From assembly GCF_029784155.1 (NCBI RefSeq), contig NC_073693.1, forward strand, positions 161,430,031 through 161,494,030: a DNA stretch of 64,000 bases, in the 5' to 3' direction. Positions 22,036 to 35,179 of this stretch are shown piece by piece. This stretch comes from Uranotaenia lowii. Taxonomy: Eukaryota; Arthropoda; Insecta; Diptera; Culicidae. The notes beneath the pieces are model-generated. The model searched no databases. It saw nothing but the letters and a program-made list of their open reading frames with translations, and was not told the DNA's origin. The stretch's first letter is position 1, and every line of letters starts with the position of its first letter. A program made the translations under genes and the position numbers.

Positions 22036-25000
22036 TTTAGTTCAAATATCATATATTTGATTGTGAATTTTTTTTAAAATTCGATAAAAAATTCCAACGT
22101 TTGTTAATTTTCACACAAATTCACACAAAGACCCTGTGAAAGAGAACATCCCAATTTCTCGTTCAAAAGTCGATTTTTTATCGTTCTGTTTTTTTTCTAA
22201 GTTCATTGCGATGCTTAAAAATGCGATATGAGAGCATAAATTTTCCACATAGCTTGTCGACGATCGTAAGTTCATCGAACTGAAAAACTTCCTTTACTAT
22301 AATTCAAAATCCATCCATTACTACATAACTCGATGCCAGATTGAGACATTTGAACGAAAAATTGACTAATGACTCAACTGCTACAGTTGGTATTTGAATA
22401 AATACATTACTGCTGCATATTCCTTTGGTTTTCAACTTTGTAAGAAGCGGTTCGAGCTCGGTGAATGTACCAGACAGATAGTCCCCAATCCACAAAACCT
22501 ACGGAAATGTTTTCCCTCGGTGTCATTCACTGCGAGGCAGAATGCTGAAATTCCTAGCCAGCCACACGTTGGAAAACTCAACATATCATCAATAGACACT
22601 TCTCAAAAGTACTATAGGATACCACATTATACTCAACGACGACGACGGGTGGTTGCGTTGATTGGCGCTAACCTGTTTTGTGCGAAGTTGGGCTAACGCA
22701 ACGCAACGCAACGGTTTTGGTTAATTACTGGCTGTTAAAACTTATGAGATGCATCAAATGCTTTGATGAATGAAGTGTGCAGCTAAGTAGATGCGAAATT
22801 AGAAACCCCATCCGTGCCCGTTGGCACTTTGCTTGCTTGTCAGGTAATGTTTTTTTTGCGTACGACGATCGTTTCAGTTTGTCGGTTGTCATACTTCATA
22901 CAACTTAGAAGATTTTTTTCGTATGTTTTACGTCTTTAGAGAAATCTGGAAAATATTAGAGTGGGAAGTTAATTAGTCGCTCATGTTGTAAACAGTAGTT
23001 GCGATTCAAGAGTAAATGATGCTTTACAACATGTTCAATGTGGTTAACAGTTTTAATGTTCATAAGGTAATCACGCCAGAGTTATGACTTAATCTCTTTT
23101 TTGAAGTTTTCCAGAAAGATAGGTGGAAATGAGAATGATCAATTCTCATTTACCGTTTTTGTGATTAAGTTAGAAAAAACATTTTCTTGAATTTATCAGC
23201 TGGATCAGTTTATTCTTTCCCTGTGAAGAGGTTATTAATCTTGAATTTTGGGGAATCTAATATGCATTCAAATCTTCGTCAACTTGGCTCATAACGAAAC
23301 GGTAGCCTTTTTGTTGAGATTTTCCAAGAATCGACACCACCACCAACCGTGTGATCCCAATCATAAGCTTTACAAATGACCTCCCCACGCTCTTTGGCGT
23401 CAGCGATAGACGAGCGTTAAACCCCGCCAATCACTTTACTGGCATCTCGACAATGCCTCCTAATGAGCGGGATAATAAGCTGCTCCAATTTCCGAATTCT
23501 GCGCTAGCTGGCTGGAGGCAGCGGCTGATATCATTGGCGTCGGCCCGAGAAAAAAAATTATGTTTCCTGATCCCCTTTGCTCGAATCCACCGATCAACGG
23601 CAGCAGCTCCATCAGTGAGTGAATGAGTGATAATAAATTCAACAAACAACCCGTCAAAATAGCTACCCTGCGATAAGCGGTGGAAAGACGGGCGGGTGGA
23701 CGCTTAAAATCTGCTTAGTGGGTATTGTTTCGAAGCTTTTAAGCCCAAGGTTTTTCCTCCCCTTCACCCCTTTAAGGGTAAGAGAGAGAGCACAGGGGAG
23801 GAATAGTTGCCAGCCAACCTGCTAGACGGCTACCGTGTCCGCGATCCAGCGACTGGCACCTGATCTGCATACATGCGTACCCTGACATGTGTAGAAAATT
23901 TGTAGCCGTGTTTTCAAAGAATTCCATCATCCTTCGCGCGACACCTGAGACCGGGGAGAAGCTTCGAGGAGGAGGAAGGTTAGGAAACCATCGGCAAATT
24001 GAAATATTAGGTCGATTTCCGAGAAACCGGTATGCGCGTGAAGATCTTTACGGTCCGAAATTAGATTAACATATCTCTTTGGAGACTTTTGATTGATTTG
24101 ACTGGGGCAGTATAAGAGAAAATGTAGTGCCACAAATCAAAAAAAAATTCGGGTGGACCAAGATGTCAGTCAGCCGCGTGGAATCCGTGTGCTGACGGAT
24201 TGAAGAAAGGAGTCCTCGGCTTATCGCCGGTGTCGATCCCTGCTGATGTTACAGAGACGAAGAGAAAACGGTACAGACTACAAGAACTCCGAGACAAGAC
24301 AACAAAAAATATTTCATCAGTGGGCGTTTGACGGTTCGTTGTCGTTATCCCTAACTGGACTGGATGGCGAAAAATGTCAAGCTGGAGTTGATTGTTGGTT
24401 TTTTTTTTTTGCTTTCATCAGATTCATCTCGAATTCCGTACGTGGTAACATATTACGCGGAGTAACAGGAACGCTCTCTTGGAAAGCGATCTTAATCTGC
24501 GTGCGCCCCGATCTGGCCACGGGATTCAACTTTTTTTTCGCCCCGTTCCTCTGCCGATCGTTTTCCTCGAAAGGCGATTCGATTTCTCAATGCTGGACCT
24601 TAAAAGGAACACAACTCGAATCTGCGCTGAAGAAAGAGTGCGGTATTTGCATTATTTTCTTTTTTGCCCTGTCTCCGCAAACTTGGGATGAGAATCTGAG
24701 CCATAGCAGCACCCAGTAGCCACCTCTTGGCTCGATTGGAACCGATCTGCTGCTACATGATAATAATGGTCCCGAGGCAGCATCAACGCCACTTCACTGC
24801 TAAGGCCGCTCCGAATGGAATGATCAACAAAAGTAGCGGACAGAAAAAAAAACCTTGGGCAGATGAACAAGCAAATTAAACGATTATCGCTTTATTTTCG
24901 CTCCAATACGCTTCGACAGGTCGGTGGCTCTCGGCTGTCAAGTCAAGTGAAGAAGTAATCCAGAAGTGGAGTTTACGTTAGAGGTGATTGCCGCGTCGCA

Positions 25001-26148
25001 TTAACTTTGTTTGCCAACCTGCAAAAGAGACATTATGGGAATCGATTTCTTCCACTGCTTTGAGGTTGAGACGGAGAGAGGGAAGAACTTCGTTTCGATG
25101 ACCTAACCGAGAAGAAGATGCTCGGCCGGATTCGCCTGAACGGTACCCATTCACGGGAGAAAGAGAGTCCTCAATTTGTAATATTTTAACAAGTTTATTA
25201 TCTTCAGACAGCTTTATGTCCCGCTTGTGACTAACTCAAAACGTGATAGCCTTCCAAGGAAGATGCCGGGGCCTGCGATTTTCAGGCGGCATCCGCGCGC
25301 GATTTCTTCATACGCAAGCAATCGGAGCCGATTGACAAAAGCAATTTTCCCATCCGCAGTTACAAGTAGTTAAATGAAATCGGATAGATATGCTTTTGCC
25401 ATTTGAATTTAATGAAATTTATGTCCCGTCGTCGTCGTCTTCATTTGCCGCCTTTCGATTGCGCAGCATCTGTACGCCTATGTAGATGCGCTATCATCCT
25501 GATTGCCCGCTCGATAGCAACTCTGTTTCGAGATAAACAAACAACAAAGTTATACAAAATATTCGAGCGGGAAGTGAAAACAGCGACCGATCGTTTTCTT
25601 CAACACGTTAGTTTCTCATTAAATGGTGGTGTGTTGATTATTAGAAATTGAAGTTATTCGTTATGTTTTTTTTTTCAAAAAGTCCTAAATAATCAATCCC
25701 GTGTATGAAAAAAAGAGTAAGCTGCATCGTTGGTAGATATTACACTAAACAACTTGTCACTTAAAACAGTTTAAAAAGCTTAATCTGCCTAGAATTCAAT
25801 TTTTGCCTGAAACTTTCACGTTCCAAAGCAAAATTAATCAAAAAGAAATATTTTTTTTCCTTCCAAAAGTCATTTTTAACGACCTTCGAAACCTCTTTCA
25901 ATGTTCTCATGTTAGGTTTCAAGTTCTTCAGTTTTAGTTCGATTTTCAAAAAGCACTCAAAGTGTAGGACTAAGTTGGCCTTGCTCAAGTGCTGTTGCGG
26001 TTTTTTTTCACGGTCACGTTTTGCTTCGTTATTCCTCGACATTTATATTTCCACGCGTTTTTTTTTCGGAGCTACTAAATTAACATTCTGTAAATTAAAT
26101 GATATAGAGTGAAAATGATAATATTTTTGTTCTAGATTCGTTTTTTTA
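22036..26148. other. Intron; GC-richer unique block at 23.3-25.6 kb
   Basis: 22.0-23.3 kb is AT-rich without recognised elements. 23.3-25.6 kb is GC-richer, low in repeats, and holds several overlapping open frames of up to 157 codons on both strands that have no family signature. This is a candidate conserved noncoding or enhancer block. Confidence 0.4.
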
Positions 26149-27729
26149 ATCTATATATATAAAAAGCAATTTCTGTGGGTTTGTTTGTTTGTTTGTTTGT
26201 TTGTTTGTTTGTTTGTTTGTTTGTTTGTTTGTCCTCTATAGACTCAGCCATCTTAAGAGCTAGAGAGCTGAAATTTGGCATGGACACTCATTAGGACTAG
26301 GAATGATGAAAAATGTTTTCAGATTTTTGGATGACCCCTTCTAAAGGGGGTCGTCCATACAAGACAAATATTGTTTTCGCGATATTAACGTCATTTTCTG
26401 TCGGATTGTGACAAAAATTTGCACATAGGGATTTTGAGAGATGAGGAATTGATTTCAGGTATTGAATTTTGTGTCAGGGGTCGGCAAAAGGGGGTCGTCC
26501 ATATGAACTGTTCAGTGTTTTTACTATATTGACGTTATTATGCATTGGATTGATATGAAAATTTGCACATAAGTGTTTTGAAGGACGAGCAATCGATTCC
26601 AAGTATTAAATTCAGGGTCAGGGGTCGGCCAAAGGGGTCGTCCATTTCAACTTTTTAATGTTTTACAATATTGGCGTTATTATGCATTAGATTGAGATGA
26701 AAATTTGCAGACGGGGATTTTAAGGAACGGACAATCGATTTCAGTTATCAAATTTTGTAGAAAGGGTCGGCAAAAGGGGTCGTCCATATAAACTGTTCAA
26801 TGTTTTTGCGGTATTGACGTTATCATGCATTGGATAGATCTCGAGTCAGGGGTCGGCAAAAATGGTCGTCCATATTATCTGTTCACTGTTTTTGCTATAT
26901 TGAGGGTTATTCTGCGAGTCGAGTGACGTGACTCACAAAATTTCACTTCTTTATCCTGACTCCAGGAAATGTTTTTGAGAAGAAACGTTAGTATGAATCG
27001 ATCACAGGACATTTGAGCTGAAACTTCTAGCCTAGAGTGGTTTCTAGAGTCGGCACAACGATGTGAATTTTGCACATCACGTCACGTGACTCTCAGAATA
27101 AGCCCCATTGTCTTGATTACACATCAGATTATAATGAAAATTTGCACATGGGAGTTTCACAGCACATGTTATTGATTTCACGGGTCAAATTTTGACAAGG
27201 AATCAGTAAAAAGGGTTCGCCTTAATACTTTCGATTTTTTTCAATAATTACGTTGTTAGGCATCATATCGAAGCAAAAATTTAAATACGAGAGTTTTGCA
27301 GGATGAGGAATCGATTCCTGATAACAAACTTTCTATTAGACGACAGAGCAAGAGGTCGTCCACATTTACTGTTTGATGTTTTTGCAATAATTGTTTTATT
27401 ATGCATGAGATCCATACCAAAATTCATTCACGGGTGTTTTACAAAACGGACAATTGATTTATGAATTAAAATTTTTAATCAGATGACAGAAAAGGGGTCG
27501 TTAAGATCACCTTTAAAATATTTTAGACATATATTCGTTGTTATGCATCCGAAAAATCAATTTCTTATTTTAAATTTCCGTTTGGTAGACAAGCAAATAG
27601 GCCGCTTGCAAATTCTGTTTAGTATTTTAAGCAATTCTTTGGTGAAAATTCGTCCCAATTACCAACCAAACACAAAATCATCAGCTTTAAATTTAAATGC
27701 GAAACGAAGTTCGTACGGGATCAGCTAGT
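26149..27729 (+). mobile_element. Helitron-like non-autonomous element with tandem 143-bp units
   Basis: It begins ATCTATATATATAAAA, has a GTTT microsatellite at 26178-26232, then CTATAGACTCAGCCATC, several tandem units, and ends with GTTCGTACGGGATCAGCTAGT. This layout (TATATATA start, microsatellite or minisatellite interior, AGCTAGT end, no TSD) is that of insect Helentron-associated elements. The units contain GTCGTCCAT at 26350, 26494, 26637, 26779 and 26865, so the spacing is about 143 bp until the last, truncated one; decayed units continue to 27500. A TIR element is nested at 26904-27105. Confidence 0.65.
26904..27105. mobile_element. MITE nested in the Helitron-like element
   Basis: The left end GGGTTATTCTGCGAGTCGAG and the right end GTGACTCTCAGAATAAGCCC are imperfect inverted repeats, both followed inward by TGACGTGA-type sequence. 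It interrupts a tandem unit of the host element, whose motif TTTGCACAT resumes at 27145. Confidence 0.7.
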
Positions 27730-29539
27730 CTAATATAAACAGATGTAGCAGTGAAAAGTTTCATTTTTTATCAGTTGTTGTGTGAAGATGTGAACTGTAA
27801 GTGGGATTGAAGAAGGGCCCCCGATCACGACTAGATTTGGCTTACTTATTTCTAATAATATGTAGGTAGGTATTTCAACCAATCTGAAGATAATAAACTT
27901 TTGAGCTTTCTACGATCTTAATAAAAAAGTGATCGACGTGTGTAAGAAAGATTGAGGTGTCGATGTATTAACATCAGTATGCCAGTCAAGTATTTTTTGA
28001 TGAAAACCATGCGGAAACCATATTTGCTAAATTTTGTTTGTTGGCACATGAGGAGGAATTAATAGAACCGGACACTAAGTTTTAAGTTTGAGCCCTGATA
28101 CTGGTCCTGAATTCCGACCTGAGGCAACAGGTTGGAGGTGATTTCCGTGAGATTGTCGGCGAAAACGGCGACTTCCTTAAGAAAATTTTTCTGCAAGGAT
28201 GATGGAACCTTCGAAGAATTGCAACGATTGCTACGATTTCCAGCAAAATGCCTTAAATAAGAACAACAGAAGTTTCGGTGTTCATGGCTCGGATAAATCA
28301 TGCAGCTAAGTTCTTGTTTTGAATTATTCTTGTTTTTATAAATATTGGAGTGCTTGTATAATGTAGATTGTATAATATAGTTATGGAATAGGTTTTTTTT
28401 TTATAAAATATAAGTATTTATTAATTTACTTATTTATGATAATTTTTCTTATATGTAAATTAATCGGCCTGGTGAATGGTTGAATACGTGTTAGTTGGTG
28501 ATAATAAATTGAAATATTGAATTTTCATCACCAAATTTTGATAGGTTTTATGGCTGTTATTACTAATTAAGATTTCAAGAGCGAGTAACGGCGTTATAAC
28601 CAAGGTTTATGACCAGAAATGATGAAAATAGAAATTCAAAACTTGCAGAAAAAATAAGAAGTTAATTAAAACCATAAATATTCTATTAAAATTCAATCCA
28701 TCCATTTTTTTAAACTAACACAAACACATACTGGATCTCAATGAACTTGATGTTCCCTCGATGAGATGCTTTTTAACTTAACTCTAAGCGTTCATATTTA
28801 GAGGATATGGCGGCTAGCATCTTACAAATGCTAGAGCCACCAACCCACAGAAAATGTACTATGTATGCTGTGACCGGGATTCGATCTCATGCCCGTTGGC
28901 TCAGAAGACTTGAATGCTATCCTCTACACCACGGGCTGCGGCTATAGCTTTGCTATAGTTTTGAATTTTTATGCTGAAATGTCTCATTCCCAGCCAAAGA
29001 AGAAGGAAATTCCAAGGACCATCGTCAAGGAGTACCATAAATTTAAGCATAAATATGTGCTTCTAACGTTGATATTTATTTGTTTATTCATAATCACCGG
29101 AACGAATAGTACTGTTGTCCACGTTTCTTCCTCCCTTGTGTTCCAATTGTCTCTGCGTCTAACACTGCACGGTGGGCCCGGCCGAGTAAAGATGTATAGT
29201 AAATGTACCTTTACTAATAACTTTTTTTCGGTACATGCAAATAGGCGAATATGATTGGCTCACACATTCAAAGAGGATCCAATTGAATGATTTTTCAACG
29301 TTTTATCCTGTCACGACTTTGTGGAACGAATGAGTGTGGAACGAGTGGTGAAACAAAAGAGAAGACATTCACAGTTAACAAGAAGCTCACTCTCTCCAAA
29401 CGGAGATTATTTCATCGACTGCCGAGGAAGATGAAAGGGAGAGCTTTTTCTCTCACATTCAACCCGTTTTCTGTCAATTAAGGTGACTGTTTCGAGCACT
29501 GGTTACGTGTTCTGTTTGACTCTGAATTTAACATACATC
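27730..29539. other. Intron with one tRNA-like repeat
   Basis: Mostly AT-rich. Besides the tRNA-like segment at 28866-28940, I see no gene or TIR element. Confidence 0.35.
28866..28940 (-). repeat. tRNA-like segment
   Basis: On the minus strand it reads CCGTGGTGTAGAGGATAGCA, then, after an anticodon-loop-sized gap, GAGATCGAATCCCGGTCACA, a good box B. Box A is weak. It resembles the head of a tRNA-derived repeat; a functional tRNA is unlikely because no intact acceptor stem is seen. Confidence 0.45.
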
Positions 29540-30200
29540 CAGTGTTCCGAGAATCAATCAATACAAACACTCAGGATACGTTTCTTATTTGAAGTATTCG
29601 GCTTCGCCCACCTGGTATGCAATCTCGATCAGCGCTCCACTGAGCAATGCCAACCGAGTCGCATCATTCAGAATCATTGGTTTTGCAAACATCGCATATC
29701 GGAGATGAGTGAGATACAAACTGATCCATTCTGAATGTCACTCACTCAGTATCCGCCTGGTTTATTTGAAATTGAAAACACGGCGAAAGTGAACATCTTT
29801 CCCTAACAAACACAACTACAATTTCATTTTATTCTTACTGATGTTCAAAAACGCTTTAAAATCAAATAAAATTATTAATTGGCTATGTTTAATAAAACAC
29901 TATTTGCTAATGATCGGTTGCATGTATCACTCACTCACTGCCTGAACCATTCACTTCTGATCCAAGACCAACATGACTCGCCGTATACATCGCTCATTTG
30001 TGAGATTCCAATTTGATGATGAGGCTGCACTGTTTTGGCAGCAAGCATCGTGCGAGGTGATCTGTATTTTAGCGATGAATAGAACGAACAATGATCGGAT
30101 AGGTCCAGTAGCAATCAATAACAAAACCCAATCGCTGTACGTTCAGTTGCGAAGTACAATCAGAAACATTCATTGAAAATGAGTGATTTTCGGAACACTG
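29540..30200. mobile_element. hAT-like MITE, CAGTGTTCCGARAATCA ends
   Basis: The left end CAGTGTTCCGAGAATCAATC and right end GAGTGATTTTCGGAACACTG are inverted repeats with two differences in 20. The flanking 8-mers CATACATC (29532-29539) and CATACATA (30201-30208) match at seven of eight positions, suggesting an 8-bp target duplication as made by hAT (or P) transposases. The 661-bp interior has no transposase. Confidence 0.75.
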
Positions 30201-33200
30201 CATACATATTCGAAGAATTTACAATTATTCAAAGCTTTCAATTCAACCACTGCATTCATAATTCATAAATTCTAATCATTTTCTGCCATATTAAACCATG
30301 ACCATTTTGAATTTTCATAGTTTCTTAGAACAATTTATGTCCTAAGCCAAAAGTCTGGAATTGTCTGGAAGAAATGTCAAAAGTCTGGAAGTCTGGACTC
30401 CTGAAAAAATGTCTGACAAAAGTTCAAAAAGCCTGGAAGATCCAGAAAAATCTGGGAGTTTGACATCACTGACGGTTAGATGAAGAAGCAATCAGTGCTG
30501 CTCAAGGTTCCGAGCAGACCAGTTACGCAGGGAGGTGTTGCTCTGTTGAAATCAATACCGATGTTATGAAATCGCTTGGTACATTTTTGTACCTGAAAAT
30601 AATCACATTTTCGTAGGTGATGGAAAGAATCACCACAGAGAAACAAAACGAAACAAAGAACGAAAGAGCATACGCTGTAAATATCATAAATATCATGAAT
30701 TTTTCAAAAAAAAAAAAAAAAAAATACAACGGCTTACCGGCAGGACTTGAACTTGCGATCTCCGTTTTTCAGTACAACGGCGCGTTAGCCAATTTCATCA
30801 GGTTCATCTTTACTAATCACTGCTGACAAGTTTTGGCTGTGTATGTATCATAAGCATAAGCATAGATTTTCAAAAAGCACTTAAAGTATCCAATGGAAAT
30901 TGTAATAGAAAACCTTTATTCAGCTAATACGGAACTTTAAACGCACGTGTTCAGGTATATCCACGCACAAACTTGTTTGCGAAGTGCATTACAATACACA
31001 AATGTAGTTTTTTTAAAAGAAAATTACAAATTTCGGGAGCATTTTCAATCAGCCTGCTTGGAAAATTATCAAAAGAAATTGATTGGTAACTACCTTTTTA
31101 GGAAAACAAAAAGATTCCTTTCATTTACCTACTTCTGAAAACGTAACAAATGACAGGGATATTTAGAAAAAAAAAGGAAAAATGTCCTAAATTTTTATTG
31201 TGTTGTAAACAATCATTACGTTCTCATATTCAGTTTCTTACCCAATAAAATCAAGTGAATCCTATAGTCGAGTCACTCGAAAGATGAAATTATCCATTAC
31301 CATCACAAGTTTGACACATCAATCGGCGACAGTCAAATGACCCATTGCGTAGAAAATAATGGACAAATGGAAGCCTACTTAGGTACGCTAATGGAATTGC
31401 GGTTTTCTCGCCCACACGGGAGATTAGAGGCACCGAAAGGCAAGGAAGGAGAAAATTGAAACACTTGGACCCGGGCGATTCGTTCTTCAATGACTGACTC
31501 ACTCCAAACCGGCCAAATCGATAGGCCTAATGAATGACGATTGTCGTGAAAGACTTGACAAAACAAAAGCACTTTTTTTGCCGGAGCCAAGTGTGTGACA
31601 TTGCCCAGCCGGTGACACTTATCTAGCTCTAGCTGTAGGTTTGTTTTCGATCGTTTGCGCAAACTGTCACCGGCCATTGGCACCTCAATTAATCAGCATC
31701 AGGTAGGGTAGAATTGTGTCAGCCGTGAAATCGAATTTTTGCGAAATCAGCACAAATATGCGCGAATATTAATCGTTTGAACTGCTTTGTGTTTTTCGTT
31801 GGCGGCAATGAAGAATAATGGTTGTGTGCCAATTAGATTAAGTTTAACATGCTCGGGGCCTTTCCGTTGACTGATATCAATCGATTAGGTGAGTAGTTTT
31901 TTTTTCCTCTGTTGAAATTGGCTAAGGTTTAAAGACCATAAGGTGAAACTATTTTAGACTGACCTGTTACGATATAAATCTTGATCCATTTGGAATTTCG
32001 CCATACTGAACTTGTAGGTATTTATAAAAAAATAACATGGAAACAAAATTAACATTTGTCTACATTTTCAAAAAAAAATTTGCACTGCTGAAATTAACAG
32101 TGATGAACACATTTGTTTTCTTTTTATAATTGCAGATATCTTTCAAGAAAAAAATCGACTAAGACAAACTGAAACACCTTGAAACGTTATCCCTGCGTTG
32201 GACTGTGGAAGTAATATATGTGTCCTGTGACTTTTCCGAAGTCCGGTGCTGTCTTCAACCATCGGTAACTTGAATTTAATTTCAAACTGATTAGGACAAA
32301 ACGAGCCAATGACTTTTTGTTCTTTTGCACCCTACTTATAGCAAGGAATCCACGTAGGAGCTACCCGACAAAATAGTATCGATCTTTTATGACTCCCACA
32401 TTCCGGATTGGCCGGCCGGTCAATTTCCACCGAAGAATGTGGTTTCACGGGGCCATCAAAGAAGATATATGGTAATAATCTTCCCGCGGTAGACCTGGAG
32501 CAGACGGTGGATTCAACAACGGCGTGAAGGCAATTTAGCGATGAAAAATCATCGGCACATATTGTATGACCCGTGAGATGCAAATTGGGAACCCAACCAA
32601 CCAGGGCGGGTGAAAAATCGTCCGCCAACCAACAACACACACACACTCACGCTTATGGAAATTGCGTGCGGGTGAAAAATGATCAAAATTCCAATTAAAA
32701 TCAATTTCCCATAAGTTGTCGGACGAACAACGACGGCTGAGATTGCCGGAACACCCTTGATCAGTCGAGTGGGGAATCACTAGGACAAAATCCCATCGAC
32801 CTCATGCTGGGAAATTTGACGGTTTCCATCGCTCTGCTATCAACTCAACGCGCGGGCGATAAAAGTTCTTGGCGCAATTTATGATAGGTGATTTCTGCGA
32901 CCTTACCCGTTTGGCTTCGGACGGTAACGAAACAATATACGACGTAAGCCTTTTCCACGAGGAATTCTCGGACGGAGTGGCAATTCATCGTCGGGGAGCT
33001 AGTTTTAATTAGCTGGAGAAATGTGCTGCCTGAAGATGGCATACCCACAAACAAATTACTCTCGTGAGATTCCGCTCGGCGGATGCGTTGTGATTGCAAC
33101 TCCAACTAGTTAAGAAACGCGCAAACGAGCGTCGCACGACTGGGCCTCTAATCATAAATATGAAAATGAAATAATATTATTATTTTTACCCGGCATGATT

Positions 33201-33633
33201 TATCATTACGTTATTACCGTTCCGAATCGATTTTCCAACTGTGTGTGAGTGCCGTTTGGCTTCGGACCATCATCGATCTTGCGTAATGGCGCACAAGTTA
33301 CCCTGTAGCCTAACCAAGAGACATCGAGTTTCATCCTTTGGCAAGCCGCGTCTCGATAGCGCGCGCAGACAACCGGAAATGAGATTATGTTATAATTTAT
33401 GTACCCGTGGATTGAGGTAGCAGGGAAACGCGGATCAAGCTGGGGGATACGGCTACTTGAAGCGACATTTTTTACTATCCGATTCGAATCAGGAGAAAAT
33501 GATTCGGAAATAAAACTTTCCGTGAGAACTAGAAAAGTTACAGTTGAAAATATCTTCCCTAGGAAGCTTATCAAATATTTGTTTATCAAGTGCGGAGTTT
33601 TTATTTGAAAAGAAACATGTCATTTGAACTTAC
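30201..33633. other. Intron; GTCTGGAA-rich repeat and GC-richer block
   Basis: 30345-30475 is a repeat rich in GTCTGGAA words. 31.2-33.6 kb is GC-richer with few repeats, just downstream (in grh direction) of the exon at 33634-33728, and may hold regulatory sequence. No gene was recognised. Confidence 0.35.
30727..30806 (-). repeat. tRNA-like segment with poly-T after it
   Basis: On the minus strand: TTGGCTAACGCGCCGTTGTA, then AAGTTCAAGTCCTGCCGGTA, which gives a plausible box A (TGGCTAACGCG) and box B (AGTTCAAGTCC). It is followed on that strand by a run of T residues (plus-strand A-run 30707-30724), as at a Pol III terminator. It is likely the head of another tRNA-derived repeat. Confidence 0.45.
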
Positions 33634-33728
33634 CTTTGCTGAGCTCTCCAACGGATTCCAGTACACGGCGATGGCATTGTGGGCCACTTCCTCGATGCAT
33701 CCGACTAGACCGACAGAGTTTTTCGTAT
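33634..33728 (-). CDS. grh: grainyhead exon (CP2 domain, TKNSVGLVGCIEEV segment)
   Basis: A 95-nt exon: two bases complete the Asp codon from the previous exon, then 31 codons. The acceptor CTTACAG lies right of 33728; the donor is GCAAAG|GTAAGT at 33634/33633. The peptide TKNSVGLVGCIEEVAHNAIA continues to VYWNPLESSAK, which is almost invariant in insect Grainyhead proteins and forms part of the CP2 core fold. The phase fits both neighbours. Codon use is GC-biased at third positions, unlike the AT-rich intron around it. Confidence 0.97.
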
Positions 33729-34254
33729 CTGTAAGACAAATGAGAGAGAAAAAAAGAACATTCTGTAACCATCGATTTGCCAAGTCCATTCCAGGAACGT
33801 AACTCGATCACGCTCACTTAATTTTAAATTACTTAATTACACCGTATCGAGGTATCGAGCCATCCGAAAGGAAACCCACCCGGAGGGCACGTTCCCATCG
33901 AAAAATATCGATTGTTGTTTACTTTATGAACACCGACCGGGCATCACTCCCGGAGTTACGATCGAATCGGGCGGCATGGACCACAATTGAAGGCCTTGAA
34001 CATGGCACCAAGTCTACCTAACAGGCCGCGCCGTGTCGCGCGAAGCCCCTGAAGCGTTAAACTTGTCGAGAGTTATAGGTACCTACTCATCACCTCTTCT
34101 CGCTCTCTATGGCCAAATAATGCTATATCGCAGTTCGCAGTCGTCCTCCATTGCTGAAGTTGCCCTTGGGGGGAGCAAAATGCGAAACCAGCAGCGGCAG
34201 CTAAATAAACATAATCTTTCTCTCTGGTGTAACAACTCTCGATCTGCCTACATA

Positions 34255-35177
34255 GGTAGGGGAGGAGCGGGCTATATGCGCCTATTAAGCAGAACACTGA
34301 TTTAATCAAATATCACGTCGAATATGTGTACAAAAACTATATACACGTGTGCAGGCATCTGTTTTCTATACGATGGAGTAATTTTTATGTTAAAATTTTC
34401 TTCTGTTTCCAAGAAAACGATTTTATTGTAAGTGTTGTCTAAAATGCCGAACCTCAAACCGTGCGGGCTAAATGCGCCTATTTATGTTTTGAACAAAATT
34501 TCTGTTTTTTGGGCAATATTTCCGTATAATTTCATTGAAACTGCTAGAAAGTAATAATTTCCGTATGACAAAGCTGAAGTTTTATAAAAATCTATGTATA
34601 TTATAATTTTGTGGAATAAAACAAAAGTTAGGGTTGCCATACTATGGAGGCAGTTCATCCATGAGAAAAACTTTATCAAATCTGTCTTTAGATCTTCAAT
34701 TCATTCTTAAGATGTCATTCAGAGCTTAGATTTGAAGGTTCAGTGATAAAAATCATTTATTTATTCTATTTAACCTGTTATTTTAGAATGGAGGCATTTT
34801 ACAAACATGACAGGGGCATACAAAAACACTCTATTATTCCACTAAATAATCATTATTAAACGTCCACAAAAGCTGAAATATGTTTAATTTCTAAGGTTCA
34901 TTTGAGTAAGAAACAAAAACCATCCTAGTTTTTGTTTTAAGCTTCTTTACGTATAATTTTTAAAAGTCGAAATATTACATCAAAATGTATCAAAACCTTG
35001 TATGATTTTTTAAATTTTTTTAAGTTTATAAATTCATAAAATTCTTTCTTGCCTTATGTTCTAAGCGTATCACCCTCAAAATACATTGGTCAGATAAGCT
35101 GTCTAGTTAGCCATTTCGCTAAACAGCCGTAGGGTCATTTAACCCGATAGGCCCATTTAGGAAACCTTTCCCCTACC
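34255..35177. mobile_element. GTAGGGGA-type TIR element
   Basis: The left end GGTAGGGGAGGAGCGGGCTA and the inverted right end with TTTCCCCTACC share the outer nine bases and then ATGCGCCTA / TAGGCCCAT-type subterminal words. TA flanks both ends (34253-34254, 35178-35179). The interior (ATCTGTTTTCTATACG, GCGGGCTAAATGCGC) is homologous to the copy at 38340-39192. 923 bp, noncoding. Confidence 0.8.
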
Positions 35178-35179
35178 TA

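Noticed and set aside
24246..24719. 157-codon plus-strand open frame
   Set aside because: No recognisable motif; contains low-complexity runs and overlaps other frames; typical of a GC-richer intron.
26178..26232. CRISPR-like array
   Set aside because: Simple GTTT microsatellite in a eukaryotic Helitron-like element; the 143-bp units are tandem without spacers.
33590..33802. Plus-strand open frame over the grh exon at 33634-33728
   Set aside because: It is the antisense shadow of a real exon.
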